Notes under the pieces: generated by a model
Database searches by the model: none
What the model saw: only the letters and a program-made list of their open reading frames with translations
Told to the model about the DNA's origin: nothing
Shown: positions 34,453 to 45,217 of the stretch, piece by piece
Position numbering within the stretch: position 1 is the stretch's first letter
Layout of the letters: every line of letters starts with the position of its first letter
NCBI GenBank assembly: GCA_928212115.1
Contig: CAKMRJ010005634.1
Location: 122,691,572 to 122,755,571, forward strand
Reading direction: 5' to 3'
DNA length: 64,000 bases
Origin: Lactuca virosa
Taxonomy: Eukaryota; Streptophyta; Magnoliopsida; Asterales; Asteraceae
Made by a program: the position numbers and the translations under genes

Positions 34453-35025
34453 GTGAGAGACACTCATTTGGCAAGAGGACAAACACCAAACAACACTCTT
34501 ACAGGACCCGAGATCATTCGGGAAACGATGAAGAAAATAGTTCAAATCAAGGCACGACTCCAATCATCGCGAGACCGACAAAAGAGTTATGCTGACAAAT
34601 GGCGAAAGCCTCTGGAATTTCAAGTCGAAGATCGGGTGCTATTGAAGGTCTCTCCGTGGAAAGGGATGATCCGTTTTGGGAAGCGAGGAAAACTATATCC
34701 GCGATACATCGCACCATTCGAGATTCTTGCCCGAATTGGTCCGATGGCATATAAGCTGCAGCTACCTACGGAGCTCAGCAGCGTACACCCCGCGTTCCAC
34801 GTGTCGAATCTGAAAAGGTGCTTATCAGATGAAACCCTCGTTGTTCCGTTGGAGGAAATTGAAGTGAATAAGAATCTCTTGTTCATCGAAGAACCGGTTG
34901 AGATAATGGACAGGGAAATGAAGCGTACAAAACAAAGCCGCAAAGCGCGGACCGAAATTCACATGGGAACGCGAAGACCAAATGATGCAAAAGTACCCTC
35001 ACCTTTTCTCTAGTTCCTAAAAATA
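34453..35025 (+). pseudogene. E3 integrase C-terminus and damaged chromodomain
   Basis: GPFEIL-type GPY/F module ([18 protein letters not shown]) and [11 protein letters not shown] are clear. A chromodomain-like start follows ([12 protein letters not shown]) and its end is readable in another frame ([11 protein letters not shown]...KYPHLF, stop at about 35018). The middle, where chromoviruses have a V-K-V-x-W block, is deleted together with a frame change near 34940. Confidence 0.82.
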
Positions 35026-35056
35026 ACTTTCAAAAGAATATCGGGACGAAATTCCC

Positions 35057-35072
35057 TCTAACGGGGGGATGA
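35057..35072 (+). other. E3 polypurine tract
   Basis: CTAACGGGGGGATGA ends directly at the 3' LTR start TGTCACAAC (35073). Confidence 0.85.
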
Positions 35073-38000
35073 TGTCACAACTAGTATTTTTGGCTAGGGA
35101 ATTCTGTTTATGTATGATTAACCTCCGATGTATCTTGTAACTCAAAGTTTGATGTTATACATATTACTCACTCAAAAACAACTATTCGGATCAAAACTCA
35201 CTCGTGAATCCCTAAACCTAACTCAATGCACTACACTCACTCAATTTTGGGTTTGTAACCCTAACTTCCCGGTTCATACCTATTATTGGACCTGGACTCC
35301 CTTTATTGCCTAATGGCCCAGTAACCCATCAATTTGATTCTTTTGGGTCAAGAATCCTCATTTGGGCCCTAGTTGGACCCATATGCATTAAACTGTAGTG
35401 TTTTGGGCCATAAGACTCTTCATGGGCCTTATTGGGCCGAAAATCACTCACCTTGTCTTTATAGGCCTATTTGGGCCGGAAACCACTCATTTAATTACAA
35501 TGGGCCGAAAAACCCATATCTTTGCTCTTTTGGGGGGTCGTAAACTCTCATGTGGGCCCACATAAATCGAAAATCCCTAATGGGCCCATGCAATTTGAGC
35601 CCAACATCTAAATTCCTTTTCCCTTCTCCCTAATTCTCGGTTTATAAAAAAATGAATTGATTAAATTGATGACAACCTCATGTTTATATTGAGGTAATCC
35701 AAGCTAATACCTCCCATATTTCTAAGACCAAATCCTTCATGTATTAACCAAGCTAATATTTCTCTCTCTTCCTTCTTAAATTCTCGGCCAAAAGAACACC
35801 ATCACCACCTTCATTTCCACTTCTAAATCACTAAAAATCCTCTCTAGAACTCCAAGAAAAATCCCATCCTTCCTCTTAAAAATTCGTGTGTGCTTGTGTG
35901 TGTGTTCAAGAAGTTGTCATCAAAGTTCATCATTTTTGGTAAGCTACTTCCATTCAAAAAGTTAACTTTATTTTTATGTTAAACTTATCACTCATAAACA
36001 CTCTATTTTGTGACTCTTGCTTCTTAGAACTCCTTAAGTTCGAAGATCTCATCAAGGGAACTTGGTAGACCGAAAACATCTTCTTCTTCTCTTCAAAACC
36101 GATCCAACACCCAAAGTGAGTTCATACCCCCCTTGTTTTCGGTTTTTACTATGTTTTGGGGGAGGATACAAGTTGCTTTTGTGTTAGATATATGTATTTA
36201 TGCATGTATATGTGTGTTTTCATGTTATATGTTGTGATTATGTTATGAAAACATGTTAAATCTTCACCAAATTCGAAATATCTACTAAACTTGGTGATGT
36301 TTGTAAACTAAACCATCTTATGTGACTTACTATGAAGTTGAAAGGATTAAACATGTTAAGGATGTTTGAAAACTAAATAAAATCATATAAGGGGCCATAT
36401 TTGACAAATAAACAAAAGATGAAGCCTTTATGTCACTCACGGTTTTGAGAGGACCAAAAGATTCATTTTTAAATAAAAATGGATCTTTATGACATTCACA
36501 GTTTCAAAGGGGCCAAAAGTGTTAATTTTCACAAAATGGGCTTCTATTTGGACCTTCACAGTTTTAATGGGCTAAATTTGTCAATTTTCACCAAAATGGG
36601 TCTTATTTAGAAATTCACGGGTTCATGGGCCTAAAAAGGTAATTATTGACTTTTTATGGATTAAATTGTCATTTTAAACAAACATGGGCCAAAAATGTAA
36701 ATTTTCGGTTAAATGGGCTGAAAATGTCATTTCTATTAAATTTGGACCGAAAATGTTAATTCTATCAAAAGTGGGTTGAAAATGTCATTTTATATAAAAT
36801 GATCCCTTAAAAGTAAACTTTCGGTTTTAATGGGCCTAAAGTGTAATTTTTACCAAAAATGTGCCTTAATTGTAAATTTTCGGCATAATGGGCCAAGAAT
36901 GTCATTTTTACAAAAAGTGGGCCTTTTATGTCATTTTGGTAAATAATTGAGCTAAAAAGAGCAATATAATAACAAACAGACTAATCACGTCATTCTCACT
37001 TTTACTGGGCCTTGTTTACACATTTTCATGTTATTGGGCCTTCATGGTCCATTTACATGCTTATTGGGCCCAATACATTCATTACATGTTTATTGGGCCT
37101 TAGTGACCCATTTACATGCTTATTGGGCCTGATACATTCATTACATGTTTATTGTGCCTTAGTGGCCCATTTACATGCTTGATAGGTCATGTATACTCCT
37201 TACATGTTTATTGGGCCTTGTTAACTCATTTACATGCTCGACGGACCTTGTATACACATTTCATGCTTATTGGGCCTCACTCATTCATGTACATACACAT
37301 TGGGCCTTGTAACCTGAATACATACACGGAAACGTTATTTAAAACATTAAATAGTGTGTTACAATATTTTCGTAAACATAGTTAAGGTTCTTGTGAGACG
37401 TTCTTTCATTCGTACCTACCTAGTGTACAACCTTAAGTCTCGTTGTTATAACCAGAGTCTCCTGGAGGGGGAGCGAGAGTTTGTGTATAGATCTATACGG
37501 GGTTGACAGCCCCGCACTTGAGCTGTTCGCTACAGCTAGACTAGGCCAGTCTAGGGTGACAAACGTCTTACCTTAAACAAGCGACGCCTGAAGAACGTCA
37601 TGACAGGCAGAACAGTCATATCAAGCATGGTTATAATGACTCACTAAGAGATTAACTCCATTGTAAAATTTACGGAATACATATACTATACTTTTGATAC
37701 ACGTACGAGCTATTCATTCTACAACATTCGGGACTTATGGTTTAAAGACTACAACTCTTTTTACAGATAGAAAATATCGGATTTTCTGGGAAACAAACAC
37801 GATACCTTACATTTTACTTACAATAGAAAATATAGAAATTTTAGGAACTCTCTCTTTATACATTTCCAAAATATGAACACACATGCTATAATAGAAGATT
37901 TGAAACAAAACGCTCAAACAATTTTTGCGGAAAATATCGGATTTTCTGGAGTTTACCAATGATACAAAACTTTTCTTACAAACATGCTTATGAACTCACC

Positions 38001-38299
38001 AACATTATATATGTTGACGTTTTCAAAATAACTTGTATTCTCAGGAATTCGTTAAGCAGGTCGGTCTTCAAGAACTTGTGGATTATGTTGCATTTTGTTT
38101 CCATCATACACTTATTATTTTGGGGATGTAACTTTTGTGAACAATTACAATGATGTAAACCTAGTATGTAGTATGTTGTATTATTGTATGTGTGATGATG
38201 ATGTTTGTCTTGATTGAATTATATACACTGTGATGATATTACAAGATGAAGTCACCCAACCCCCGGACGTTTCCGCCGTTCTGGTTCGGGGGTGTGACA
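35073..38299 (+). repeat. E3 3' LTR
   Basis: 3227 bp, colinear with 16945-20143. Hairpin at 38000-38016 and terminal hairpin at 38259-38293. Ends GGGTGTGACA before the target duplication. Confidence 0.92.
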
Positions 38300-38907
38300 A
38301 CTACTCAGGAAACTCGGCGAGTTGCTGGATGCACTCGACGAGTTGGGGTCAACATGGACTGTTGACCTTGACTGTTGACTTTGACTTTGACCTTTGACTT
38401 TGGGCAAATTAGTTCCACGGAGTGCCTGAAGTAAACCAATTCTAATGAAGGAGATTATGAGATTAGAGTATGGCCCGTAAGGAGTTGGGGCCCAATTTGG
38501 AAAATTGGGCCATTGATGAATTTATGGACATCATAGTGTTGAGCTTTTATTTTGGGCTTAGGCCTTAGTTTTGGATAATATTGGGCTAGGGGTAGAATGG
38601 TTATTTTACCCCTTGTATGGATTAATGATTATAGCATGGAACCCAATTGCTAATTGGGTATATTGATTGGTATTGACAGCTCGGGAAGTGGACAGGGCAG
38701 CAGCTAAGGATTTCATTCGGAAAGCTTCTGCATTCGAGGTGAGTCTCCTCACCATACCAATGGGTCTAAGGCACCAAGGCCGGCCCATTCAGTTAGTTGT
38801 AGTGTTTATTGTAGATTCACTACTGATATGTCTGGTATGCATGTATATGCGGTATGCTAGTGATTATGTGGTATGCTATTTGACTATGTGGTATGTGGTA
38901 TACTAGT
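38300..38907 (+). repeat. E2 3' LTR, middle part
   Basis: Resumes after E3 with AACTCGGCGAGTT and CACTCGACGAGTTGG palindromes. Around 38640-38800 it resembles E4 LTR positions 26220-26370 (AACCCAATT...AATTGGGTAT, CCGGCCCATT). It breaks at CTAGT (38903-38907) where E5 inserted. Confidence 0.85.
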
Positions 38908-40147
38908 TGTCACACCCAAAAACCAAGAACGGCGGAAACGTTCTGGGGTGGAGGACGTCATGTACAGTATCACAACAATGCATAATAGTAAAGACAAGCA
39001 ACAACATCCATTGCATTAATATAATAATTGTAATACAAGCGAGTTCTGTATAGTTTGTAAGACACCAAAAGTATAATCAAAATAAAAGATGAGTCTTGTA
39101 TGTGCTCCATCTTCTCAAAAGCTTCATCTGTACCTGTCTATTGATGACCTGAGAATACAAGTTATTTTGAAAGAGTTTATCAGCATAAGGCTGATGAGTT
39201 CATAAGTATTTAGTGTCATTGCTTGTATACAAATGTTTGTAATAATGCAATGTAGTAACTGATTTCAAATGTTTGTAAATAGTATACTCCCTAGAAAAAC
39301 CTATATTTTCTAGTAAAAAGTAGTCTTCTACCAAGACCCGATTGTTTGTATGTTGTTCTTTCGTAAATGTAAGGGTTTTCCCCAGTGAAACTATCGTTAT
39401 GAAAATATAGTTTACTTTAACGAGTATGTGACAGAGTCACAAAGTAATGAAATACAGACTCCAGGTAGTACTAAATGTACAATATGCCTCGGAGAGTCTA
39501 AAGTAGTAACATGTAGACTCCAGGTGGTATTAAATGAACAATACGCCTCGAAAAGTCTATTTTTGCCTTTAATTCTTAATTGGTTAATTAAAGGTTTGAA
39601 TGTGAACTCGTATGTAACCATGCTGATTGACGGCTGAATAACTGATGACCCTCCATGTCATATATAGTGGGGTAGCATTCTGTCACCCCTTGGCCTTTCG
39701 GCTGGGACTGTAGCTAGCAGTCAGGATGTGGGAGTGTCTGTCCCGTATAGATCTATACACACAATGCCTGCTCTCCCTCCAGGAGACTCTGGTTACAAAG
39801 TGATAGCACAATAAAGTGTCGTATCGAGAAGTAGTATGTCACATTTTATTTATAGTATTCAAATGTTTATGTAGTATATCATAGTGTAGTAATGTTTTCT
39901 CTATACTAATGTATAGTGTATTCTCTTGTATATTGTATAGCATGTTTTCTTGTATAATGTATAGAGTGTTCTCTTGTAGAGTATAAAGTGAGTATTGACT
40001 CATAACTGTACTGACTCTGGGAGGTGTCATTGTAATAGCAGTAGTGAGTAGTAAAACCTTAACTATACCTATTATAGTTAAATAGTAATGAAGTAGGTAT
40101 GCCTTTGTTACACAAAGGTACTGAACTGAAGTGAAAGCTTTTATATC

Positions 40148-40151
<4 letters not shown>

Positions 40152-40215
<64 letters not shown>
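40152..40215. repeat. (TA)n microsatellite in E5
   Basis: About 64 bp of uninterrupted TA repeats. E6 has a shorter (TA)n at the matching place (59312-59348). Confidence 0.97.
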
Positions 40216-40218
<3 letters not shown>

Positions 40219-40902
40219 ATATAACTAAGAATTCAACGACAGTCGGACAAATAACAGGATACCCTAAGTCCACAACCAAACAAGGAACAGGAAATAAGGT
40301 GAGCTATCAGTCCTAAGTCCTTCAAGTCTTACTTATATAAATATATTAGTGGAGATATGAGTTTGAAAACAATGCAAGTTTAAAAGAGTTTTGGAAACAG
40401 TTTTAGTATTTAAAAGTTTAATAAAAGGGTTTTGAGATGCTTGAAAACCATAAATTGGATAGTAACTTGAAAGTAGTAGTAAATCTTTCTGTTTGTTCTA
40501 GTCATTAATCACATATGATTAAAGCAATAACTAGAATGTTTCAACTTGTATTCCCCCCCCCCCATAAAAGCATTTCAAATCATTTCAAAGGTTGATTAAT
40601 GGGGTATGAACTCACCTGCAGTGAGTGGTTTGGATGGAAGTGTCGGATAGGATGCTAAGTGTCAAGTGAGGACTTGAACACACACACGGATCCTATTTAA
40701 CATGTAATGATACATATATGTATCTAATTAGTCATTTTAATAACTAATTTATCAAGTAAGGACACCCTAATACATGGATAACACTTTGATTTAAGTGTTA
40801 AGAGTACATAAGGGTTGCATCTAAGGAGAGTATGGCCTCACATTGGAGTTTACTTCTCATTTGGTAACCCTACATGTGTCTACGGTTTTTGGTCATTTCC
40901 CC

Positions 40903-41130
40903 CATGAGTTTACGGCCGTAAACTCATGGTAATTTGTACCATTGTGTGTTTTAAGGTCTTATACCCCTCAAGGAAGTGTTCTAGGTTTGTATCAAAGGCT
41001 TAGGAAGGGACTAGGGCTCAAAATGGCCCTTCATTGGAGTTTACGGTTCTTGGACCACTCCTTGGAGTTTACGGTCGTAAACCCTTGAGTTTACGGTCGT
41101 AAACCCATGAGTTTACGGTCGTAAACTCAT
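40903..41130 (-). repeat. Palindrome cluster in E5
   Basis: A 26-bp perfect palindrome centred at 40915/40916 with core GTTTACGGCCGTAAAC, followed at 41060-41125 by three near copies with GG-TC centres (GAGTTTACGGTCGTAAAC). Single copies are at 41240-41275 and 41672-41705, the latter next to the presumed TATA box. Confidence 0.9.
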
Positions 41131-41906
41131 GGTCACTCCTATCATTTCGTGATTTGGGGTCTTTACCTCATGCATGCAAGGTTCTAGTCCAATATCCAAG
41201 CCCTAGAAGGTGTTGGGGGCACTTAAACACCACTTGATGGTGTTTACGGTTCAAGGAGATCCCTTGACCGTAAACCCATATGTTCTTGGGGATTTTTGAT
41301 GTTTTCCAATGGTTTAGCAAGTATACTAAGCAAACAACTAGATAGGAAGAGTGCACTTACTTATAGGAAGCTTGTAAAAGTGTTTAAGGACCAAAAACAC
41401 TAGTGTGTGTTCTTGGTGTTCTTAGTGTTTTGAAGAACACTTGAAGATCTAAGTAAAAATGAAGAATTTATGGATGAAATGATGTATAACAACTAGATGA
41501 AAGGTTATAACAACAAATCAAGTGAAGAAAAACTTACATTTTTGGAAGATTGGAAGGAGAGTGTTATGATACTTGAGAGAGAAGTTGGGAGTTCTTGAGT
41601 TTGAAAGTTGGAGAATGAAGGAATGAAGAGTAAACTCATGCTATATGCATGAGTTCATGGTCAAAGGGGAGTTTACGGCCCAAACTCCTCATGTTTGGCC
41701 GTAAACACCTAGTTAAGGTGTTGTTTGTTTAATTGTTACACAACACTCCTAAAAGACACTTCCTTTTATTTGTTCGTTTGACGAATTTGAATTAAAAACA
41801 CCCAAACGGACTGTAAACCGGCTAAAAATGTATTGAAATGAATTTGACTAATATTTGTAGTGCTTGACTGTAGAGTTTACACAAATGAAAATTTTGGGTT
41901 GTCACA

Positions 41907-42511
41907 CTAGTTATCTTTGTGATACTTGCATGGAAACCCATGGGGGAGCCCATGGCGCTTGGATGGAAGACCATGTGGGGGAGCCCATGGCTTTTCAGGT
42001 AAAGACCATGGGGGGAGCCCATGGCACTTGTATTTCAGACCATGTGGGGGAGCCCATGGCTTTCCAGCTAAAGACCATGGGGAAAGCCCATGGCACTTAG
42101 GTGTAAGACCATGTGGGGGAGCCCATGGTATCCTGGAGTAAGACCCTAGGAGGAGCCCACGGCATCCTAATATGTTTATATGTAGGGCTTATGTGATTGA
42201 TATGGTTTATGTAGCTGTTATAGCTGATATGAATTATGTGGTTATGTGGATTGTGTGGGGTATGCTCTGGGGAACTCACTAAGCTTCGTGCTTACAGTTT
42301 TGTTTATGGTTTCAGGTATCATCGGTTTTGAAAGGAAGGGTCCGGCTTGATCGCAGCGCACACACCCGTGTTTTCCGCATTATGTGATTTGGGGAAGTAA
42401 CTTTGATAAATGTTTTAATTAAGCAATGTTTTTGAATGGTTGGATTATGTAACAATTGTATTTGACTATAATAAAAATGAAACTTTTACCCTTAATTTTT
42501 GGGTCGTTACA
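41907..42511 (+). repeat. E2 3' LTR, last part
   Basis: Continues after E5, holds a minisatellite (41930-42165), the hairpin TAAGC-TTCGT-GCTTA at 42280-42294, and ends GGTCGTTACA at 42511. Confidence 0.85.
41930..42165 (+). repeat. Minisatellite in E2 LTR
   Basis: About seven units of 30-40 bp, each with GACCATGTGGGGGAGCCCATGG or close variants split by variable spacers. CCATGG...CCATGG makes each unit able to fold. The inverted array in E8 (55165-55352) uses the same core. Confidence 0.88.
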
Positions 42512-44483
42512 CAAGTGAGTCGGCCGAGTTACCCTTGAGCTATGATTCGACTCGGTCGAGTCGGACTTTACTTGGTCCCTACACGACTTAAAAAGTGTAA
42601 ATACAGACGCTGGGTTATTCCTTCGACAAACCTGATTTTTAGTTGCTAGAAGATGACTTTTGGAGCAAGGAAGCATTAAATAACACATTTTGGAGCTGTT
42701 ATTCGGTATTTTCGTCACTAGTTTTTTTAAATCGTTTGTCTATTTCATCTTTTAAACCATATTTTTAGCCATGTCCGACTAAAAGCTTCTCTTTGCTTAT
42801 TCTAATTCTAATTTGACTACTTGTAGTTCATCTCATCAAATTGATGTTTTAGACTATTTTCAACCTAGTGATTAATGTTTTGTTCTTAATGAAGTAATTC
42901 AATTTATTTAATTTCATGAATGGCCACATTAATCGGTATAATTTGTAGTAAAGTTTTGTATAGATTCGTAATTGTCTTACGGATTAACACAAGTAATAAA
43001 AAAACGATTGGTTCTTAACTTATGATTTAATTTGTTTTAAACATAAATTCACATACTTTTACGCTTATGAGAAGTAGTGAGTATTCTTGGGAAACTTGTA
43101 AGAAACTTAATACGACTTTTCAATCAAAATTTAAGAGTTTGTCTAGATTGCGGTTAGTAAAGTTAGGTCTAAATAAAAAAACTTGTTTTAAATTATATAA
43201 TTTAATAAGTAAATTGATATTAGAACTTTTCAATATTGCTTAGTACCAACTTGGGTTAAAAATTGCCTAAACATCAATTATCGATTCAATTGCATCTAGC
43301 TGAATATAACATGGAACTAGAATTGTCTCAAATTCTGCTTTTTTTTTTTCTTAAAAATCTTGTATTTTTCTTGTATGCACTCGTTTATCTTAGTTTTTTA
43401 GTTAATTAACATTCCCCCTTTTATTTTTATTGTTGTTATTTTTTGTGTCATCTCATTATACCTTGGGCAAAGAGATGTAAACCAATTGTTTTGTGTCCAT
43501 GTGGATTCGCTCCTTGTTTTAGCTATACTAATTTTTTATATAATTTAGCAGTATTTTGATACCCTTATTACCTGTTGGTTTTGCAACCTAACAGAGTAGT
43601 GTCATTTTTACCAAGGGAGAAAAGAGATAATAGAGAGAGTGACACGAACAAGAGAAATGAGAGAGACTCAAATATATTATATGTCAAGCACGACATATTT
43701 TTGGTCCTTGTGATAGCGGAACGATGTTCGCCGTGACAAAAAAAATGCCACCTAAACTTTACCCTGACAACTTTGTGCAACTTTTGTTCAGTAAATTTAG
43801 GTGTAGTTTGACGTGTTTAATATTCAATTTAGAGTTAGACATATAAAACTAATAAATTTACTATCTTAGTAGAGGTCTTATTATATAATTTTTTTTATTG
43901 ACAATTTAATATCATTGAAACATATATGCTATCTGTTTTTCTTTTATTAACTATTCAGTATTATACTTTCATATTTTTTATATTTAACCATTTATCTTTT
44001 AATCATATTTCATTTAACCCTCTTAATTATATTTTAGTTTTAAATCTCTTTTTATTGATCATTTGTTTTTTATTTATGAAACATAAATTTATAACGATTA
44101 TATAATATATCGTTTTTTATAACTATAGCATATATATTATATCGTATTAATTTTTCTAAACAATGTTTTGTAATATATTTTGACACAATGTATTATGAAA
44201 TTTTTAATTATTTAAAATATGATGTGTTTTTTGAAAAATGACTAAATGAAAAAGGCTTTATACAATATTTTAGATAGATAATAATAAATTGATTTTATTA
44301 AAAACCCTATTAAAAATAATTAATAATTAAGATGTTATTTAACTAGAGATACGAATTATTAAAATAATGATATGGCAATAATTACACTTGAAAATGCTCC
44401 TACAAAAATAAAAAAAAAATTAAATCGTACTTATAAAAAAGAACTTTTCTTTTAATTTGAATTTTCTTTGAATATTAAAAAAA

Positions 44484-44529
<46 letters not shown>

Positions 44530-44676
44530 CTAAACCTTTCAAAAGCTTAATTGCCCAACATACTCTTAATAGTATTGTCATTTTAAAATATTTTGGTATT
44601 TAAAAAAGCATATAAAAATGAAATTCTCCCAAACACTAATTTTGGTATTTAAAAAAAGCATATATAATGAAATTCA
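42512..44676. other. AT-rich intergenic spacer
   Basis: No gene seen. The first 60 bases after E2 contain GAGTCGGCCGAGTT and GACTCGGTCGAGTC, palindromes like those of E2, so this may be leftover LTR from another element. From 42720 on, the sequence is very AT-rich with only short frames. A near-perfect short direct repeat (TTTTGGTATTTAAAAAA.GCATAT...ATGAAATTC) is at about 44590-44626 and 44640-44676. Confidence 0.6.
44485..44521. repeat. (AAT)n microsatellite
   Basis: Twelve or so AAT trinucleotides followed by an A run. Confidence 0.95.
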
Positions 44677-44812
44677 AGGCCTTAGCCTAATGGTATCAAA
44701 GAGTTGATAAGATGTCCTTCCCTTTAAACGGTTGAGGGCAAGTCCCGTTATAAACAATAGAATTGTTTAGGAGTAGGTTTAGTTGGTGTTTATGTTAGCC
44801 GTTTAAAAAAAA
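44677..44812 (+). mobile_element. tRNA-derived SINE (Asteraceae-like)
   Basis: Contains a pol III A-box-like TAGCCTAATGG (44687-44697), a B-box-like GGGCAAGTCCCG (around 44738-44750), a tRNA-unrelated body and the 3' end ATGTTAGCCGTTT followed by an A run. Architecture and tail recall SINEs abundant in composites, by memory. No clear target duplication was found. Confidence 0.55.
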
Positions 44813-45217
44813 TCATTTCATTTCATCTAATTTAAATTGTATTTGGAAATAAAGTTCCAATTTTAATTTCTTTTATACCTTTGGCTTTCAAGGTGCCTTT
44901 TGAAAACATAAACCATCCAAAAACACTGATGAACAACACTTAAAAAAAAAAAGCACCGAACATTTCTGATTAACACAAAGTGTACACATCTATATACACT
45001 CTCAATGCTCTCTACCATTTTATAACACTATCATCATCTTGACACAAAATCAACATTTAAAACCTGTCCACATTTACCTTCTGAAAAAATAAAAAAAACC
45101 CTACCATTTTCTCTCTAAATTCTTCCCTTCCATTTTCTCAAACTCAGACACTTTTAATGCTTCTTCTGAGTTCCATACTTTCTATCTAAAACTTAATAAA
45201 AAGAAAAGGATTATGTT

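Larger units (their letters stand above)
16945..38299 (+). mobile_element. E3: full-length Ty3/gypsy (chromovirus-like) with 3.2-kb LTRs
   Basis: LTRs 16945-20143 (3199 bp) and 35073-38299 (3227 bp), TG...CA ends, flanked by target duplication ACTAC (16940-16944 and 38300-38304). Interior order gag, protease, RT, RNase H, integrase, chromodomain remnant is gypsy, and LTR length and C-terminus suggest a Tekay/Del-like chromovirus (inference). E4 sits in the integrase. Several stops (for example W to TGA at 23449, TAG at 23881 and 34446) show it is dead. LTRs look roughly 95% alike by eye. Confidence 0.93.
38908..41906 (-). mobile_element. E5: solo LTR of a Ty3/gypsy element, inverted
   Basis: 2999 bp starting TGTCACACCC and ending GGTTGTCACA, with target duplication CTAGT on both sides (38903-38907, 41907-41911) and no interior, so it arose by LTR-LTR recombination. 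On the minus strand it starts TGTGACAACCC and ends GGGTGTGACA. Its 3' end (GACGTCCTCCACCCC..AACGTTTCCGC) closely matches the E6 LTR end at 60550-60604. It carries GTTTACGGCCGTAAAC palindromes, a (TA)n tract and a hairpin at 39179-39195. Confidence 0.92.
12351..42511 (+). mobile_element. E2: 5'-truncated Ty3/gypsy element, host of the nested stack
   Basis: The outermost element. Its 5' LTR and primer site are missing; sequence similar to the E4 interior starts at about 12351, right after the GRF fragment. The interior (12351-16005) ends in a polypurine tract, then a 3' LTR of about 2.14 kb begins TGTAACGC at 16006 and ends CGTTACA at 42511. The LTR is cut twice: by E3 (16945-38299) and by solo LTR E5 (38908-41906). 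Because the 5' end is lost, no target duplication can be checked. Confidence 0.85.

Noticed and set aside
40903..41130. CRISPR-like array of palindromic repeats
   Set aside because: The spacing is irregular, the copies lie in a plant gypsy LTR with a target duplication, and no cas genes exist in this context.
38908..41906. E5 as a complete element or as part of E3
   Set aside because: There is one LTR only, with TSD CTAGT directly on both sides, no primer site or polypurine tract, and opposite orientation to E3.
44677..44750. A functional tRNA gene
   Set aside because: Box-like motifs are present, but no cloverleaf could be folded and an A-rich SINE tail follows.
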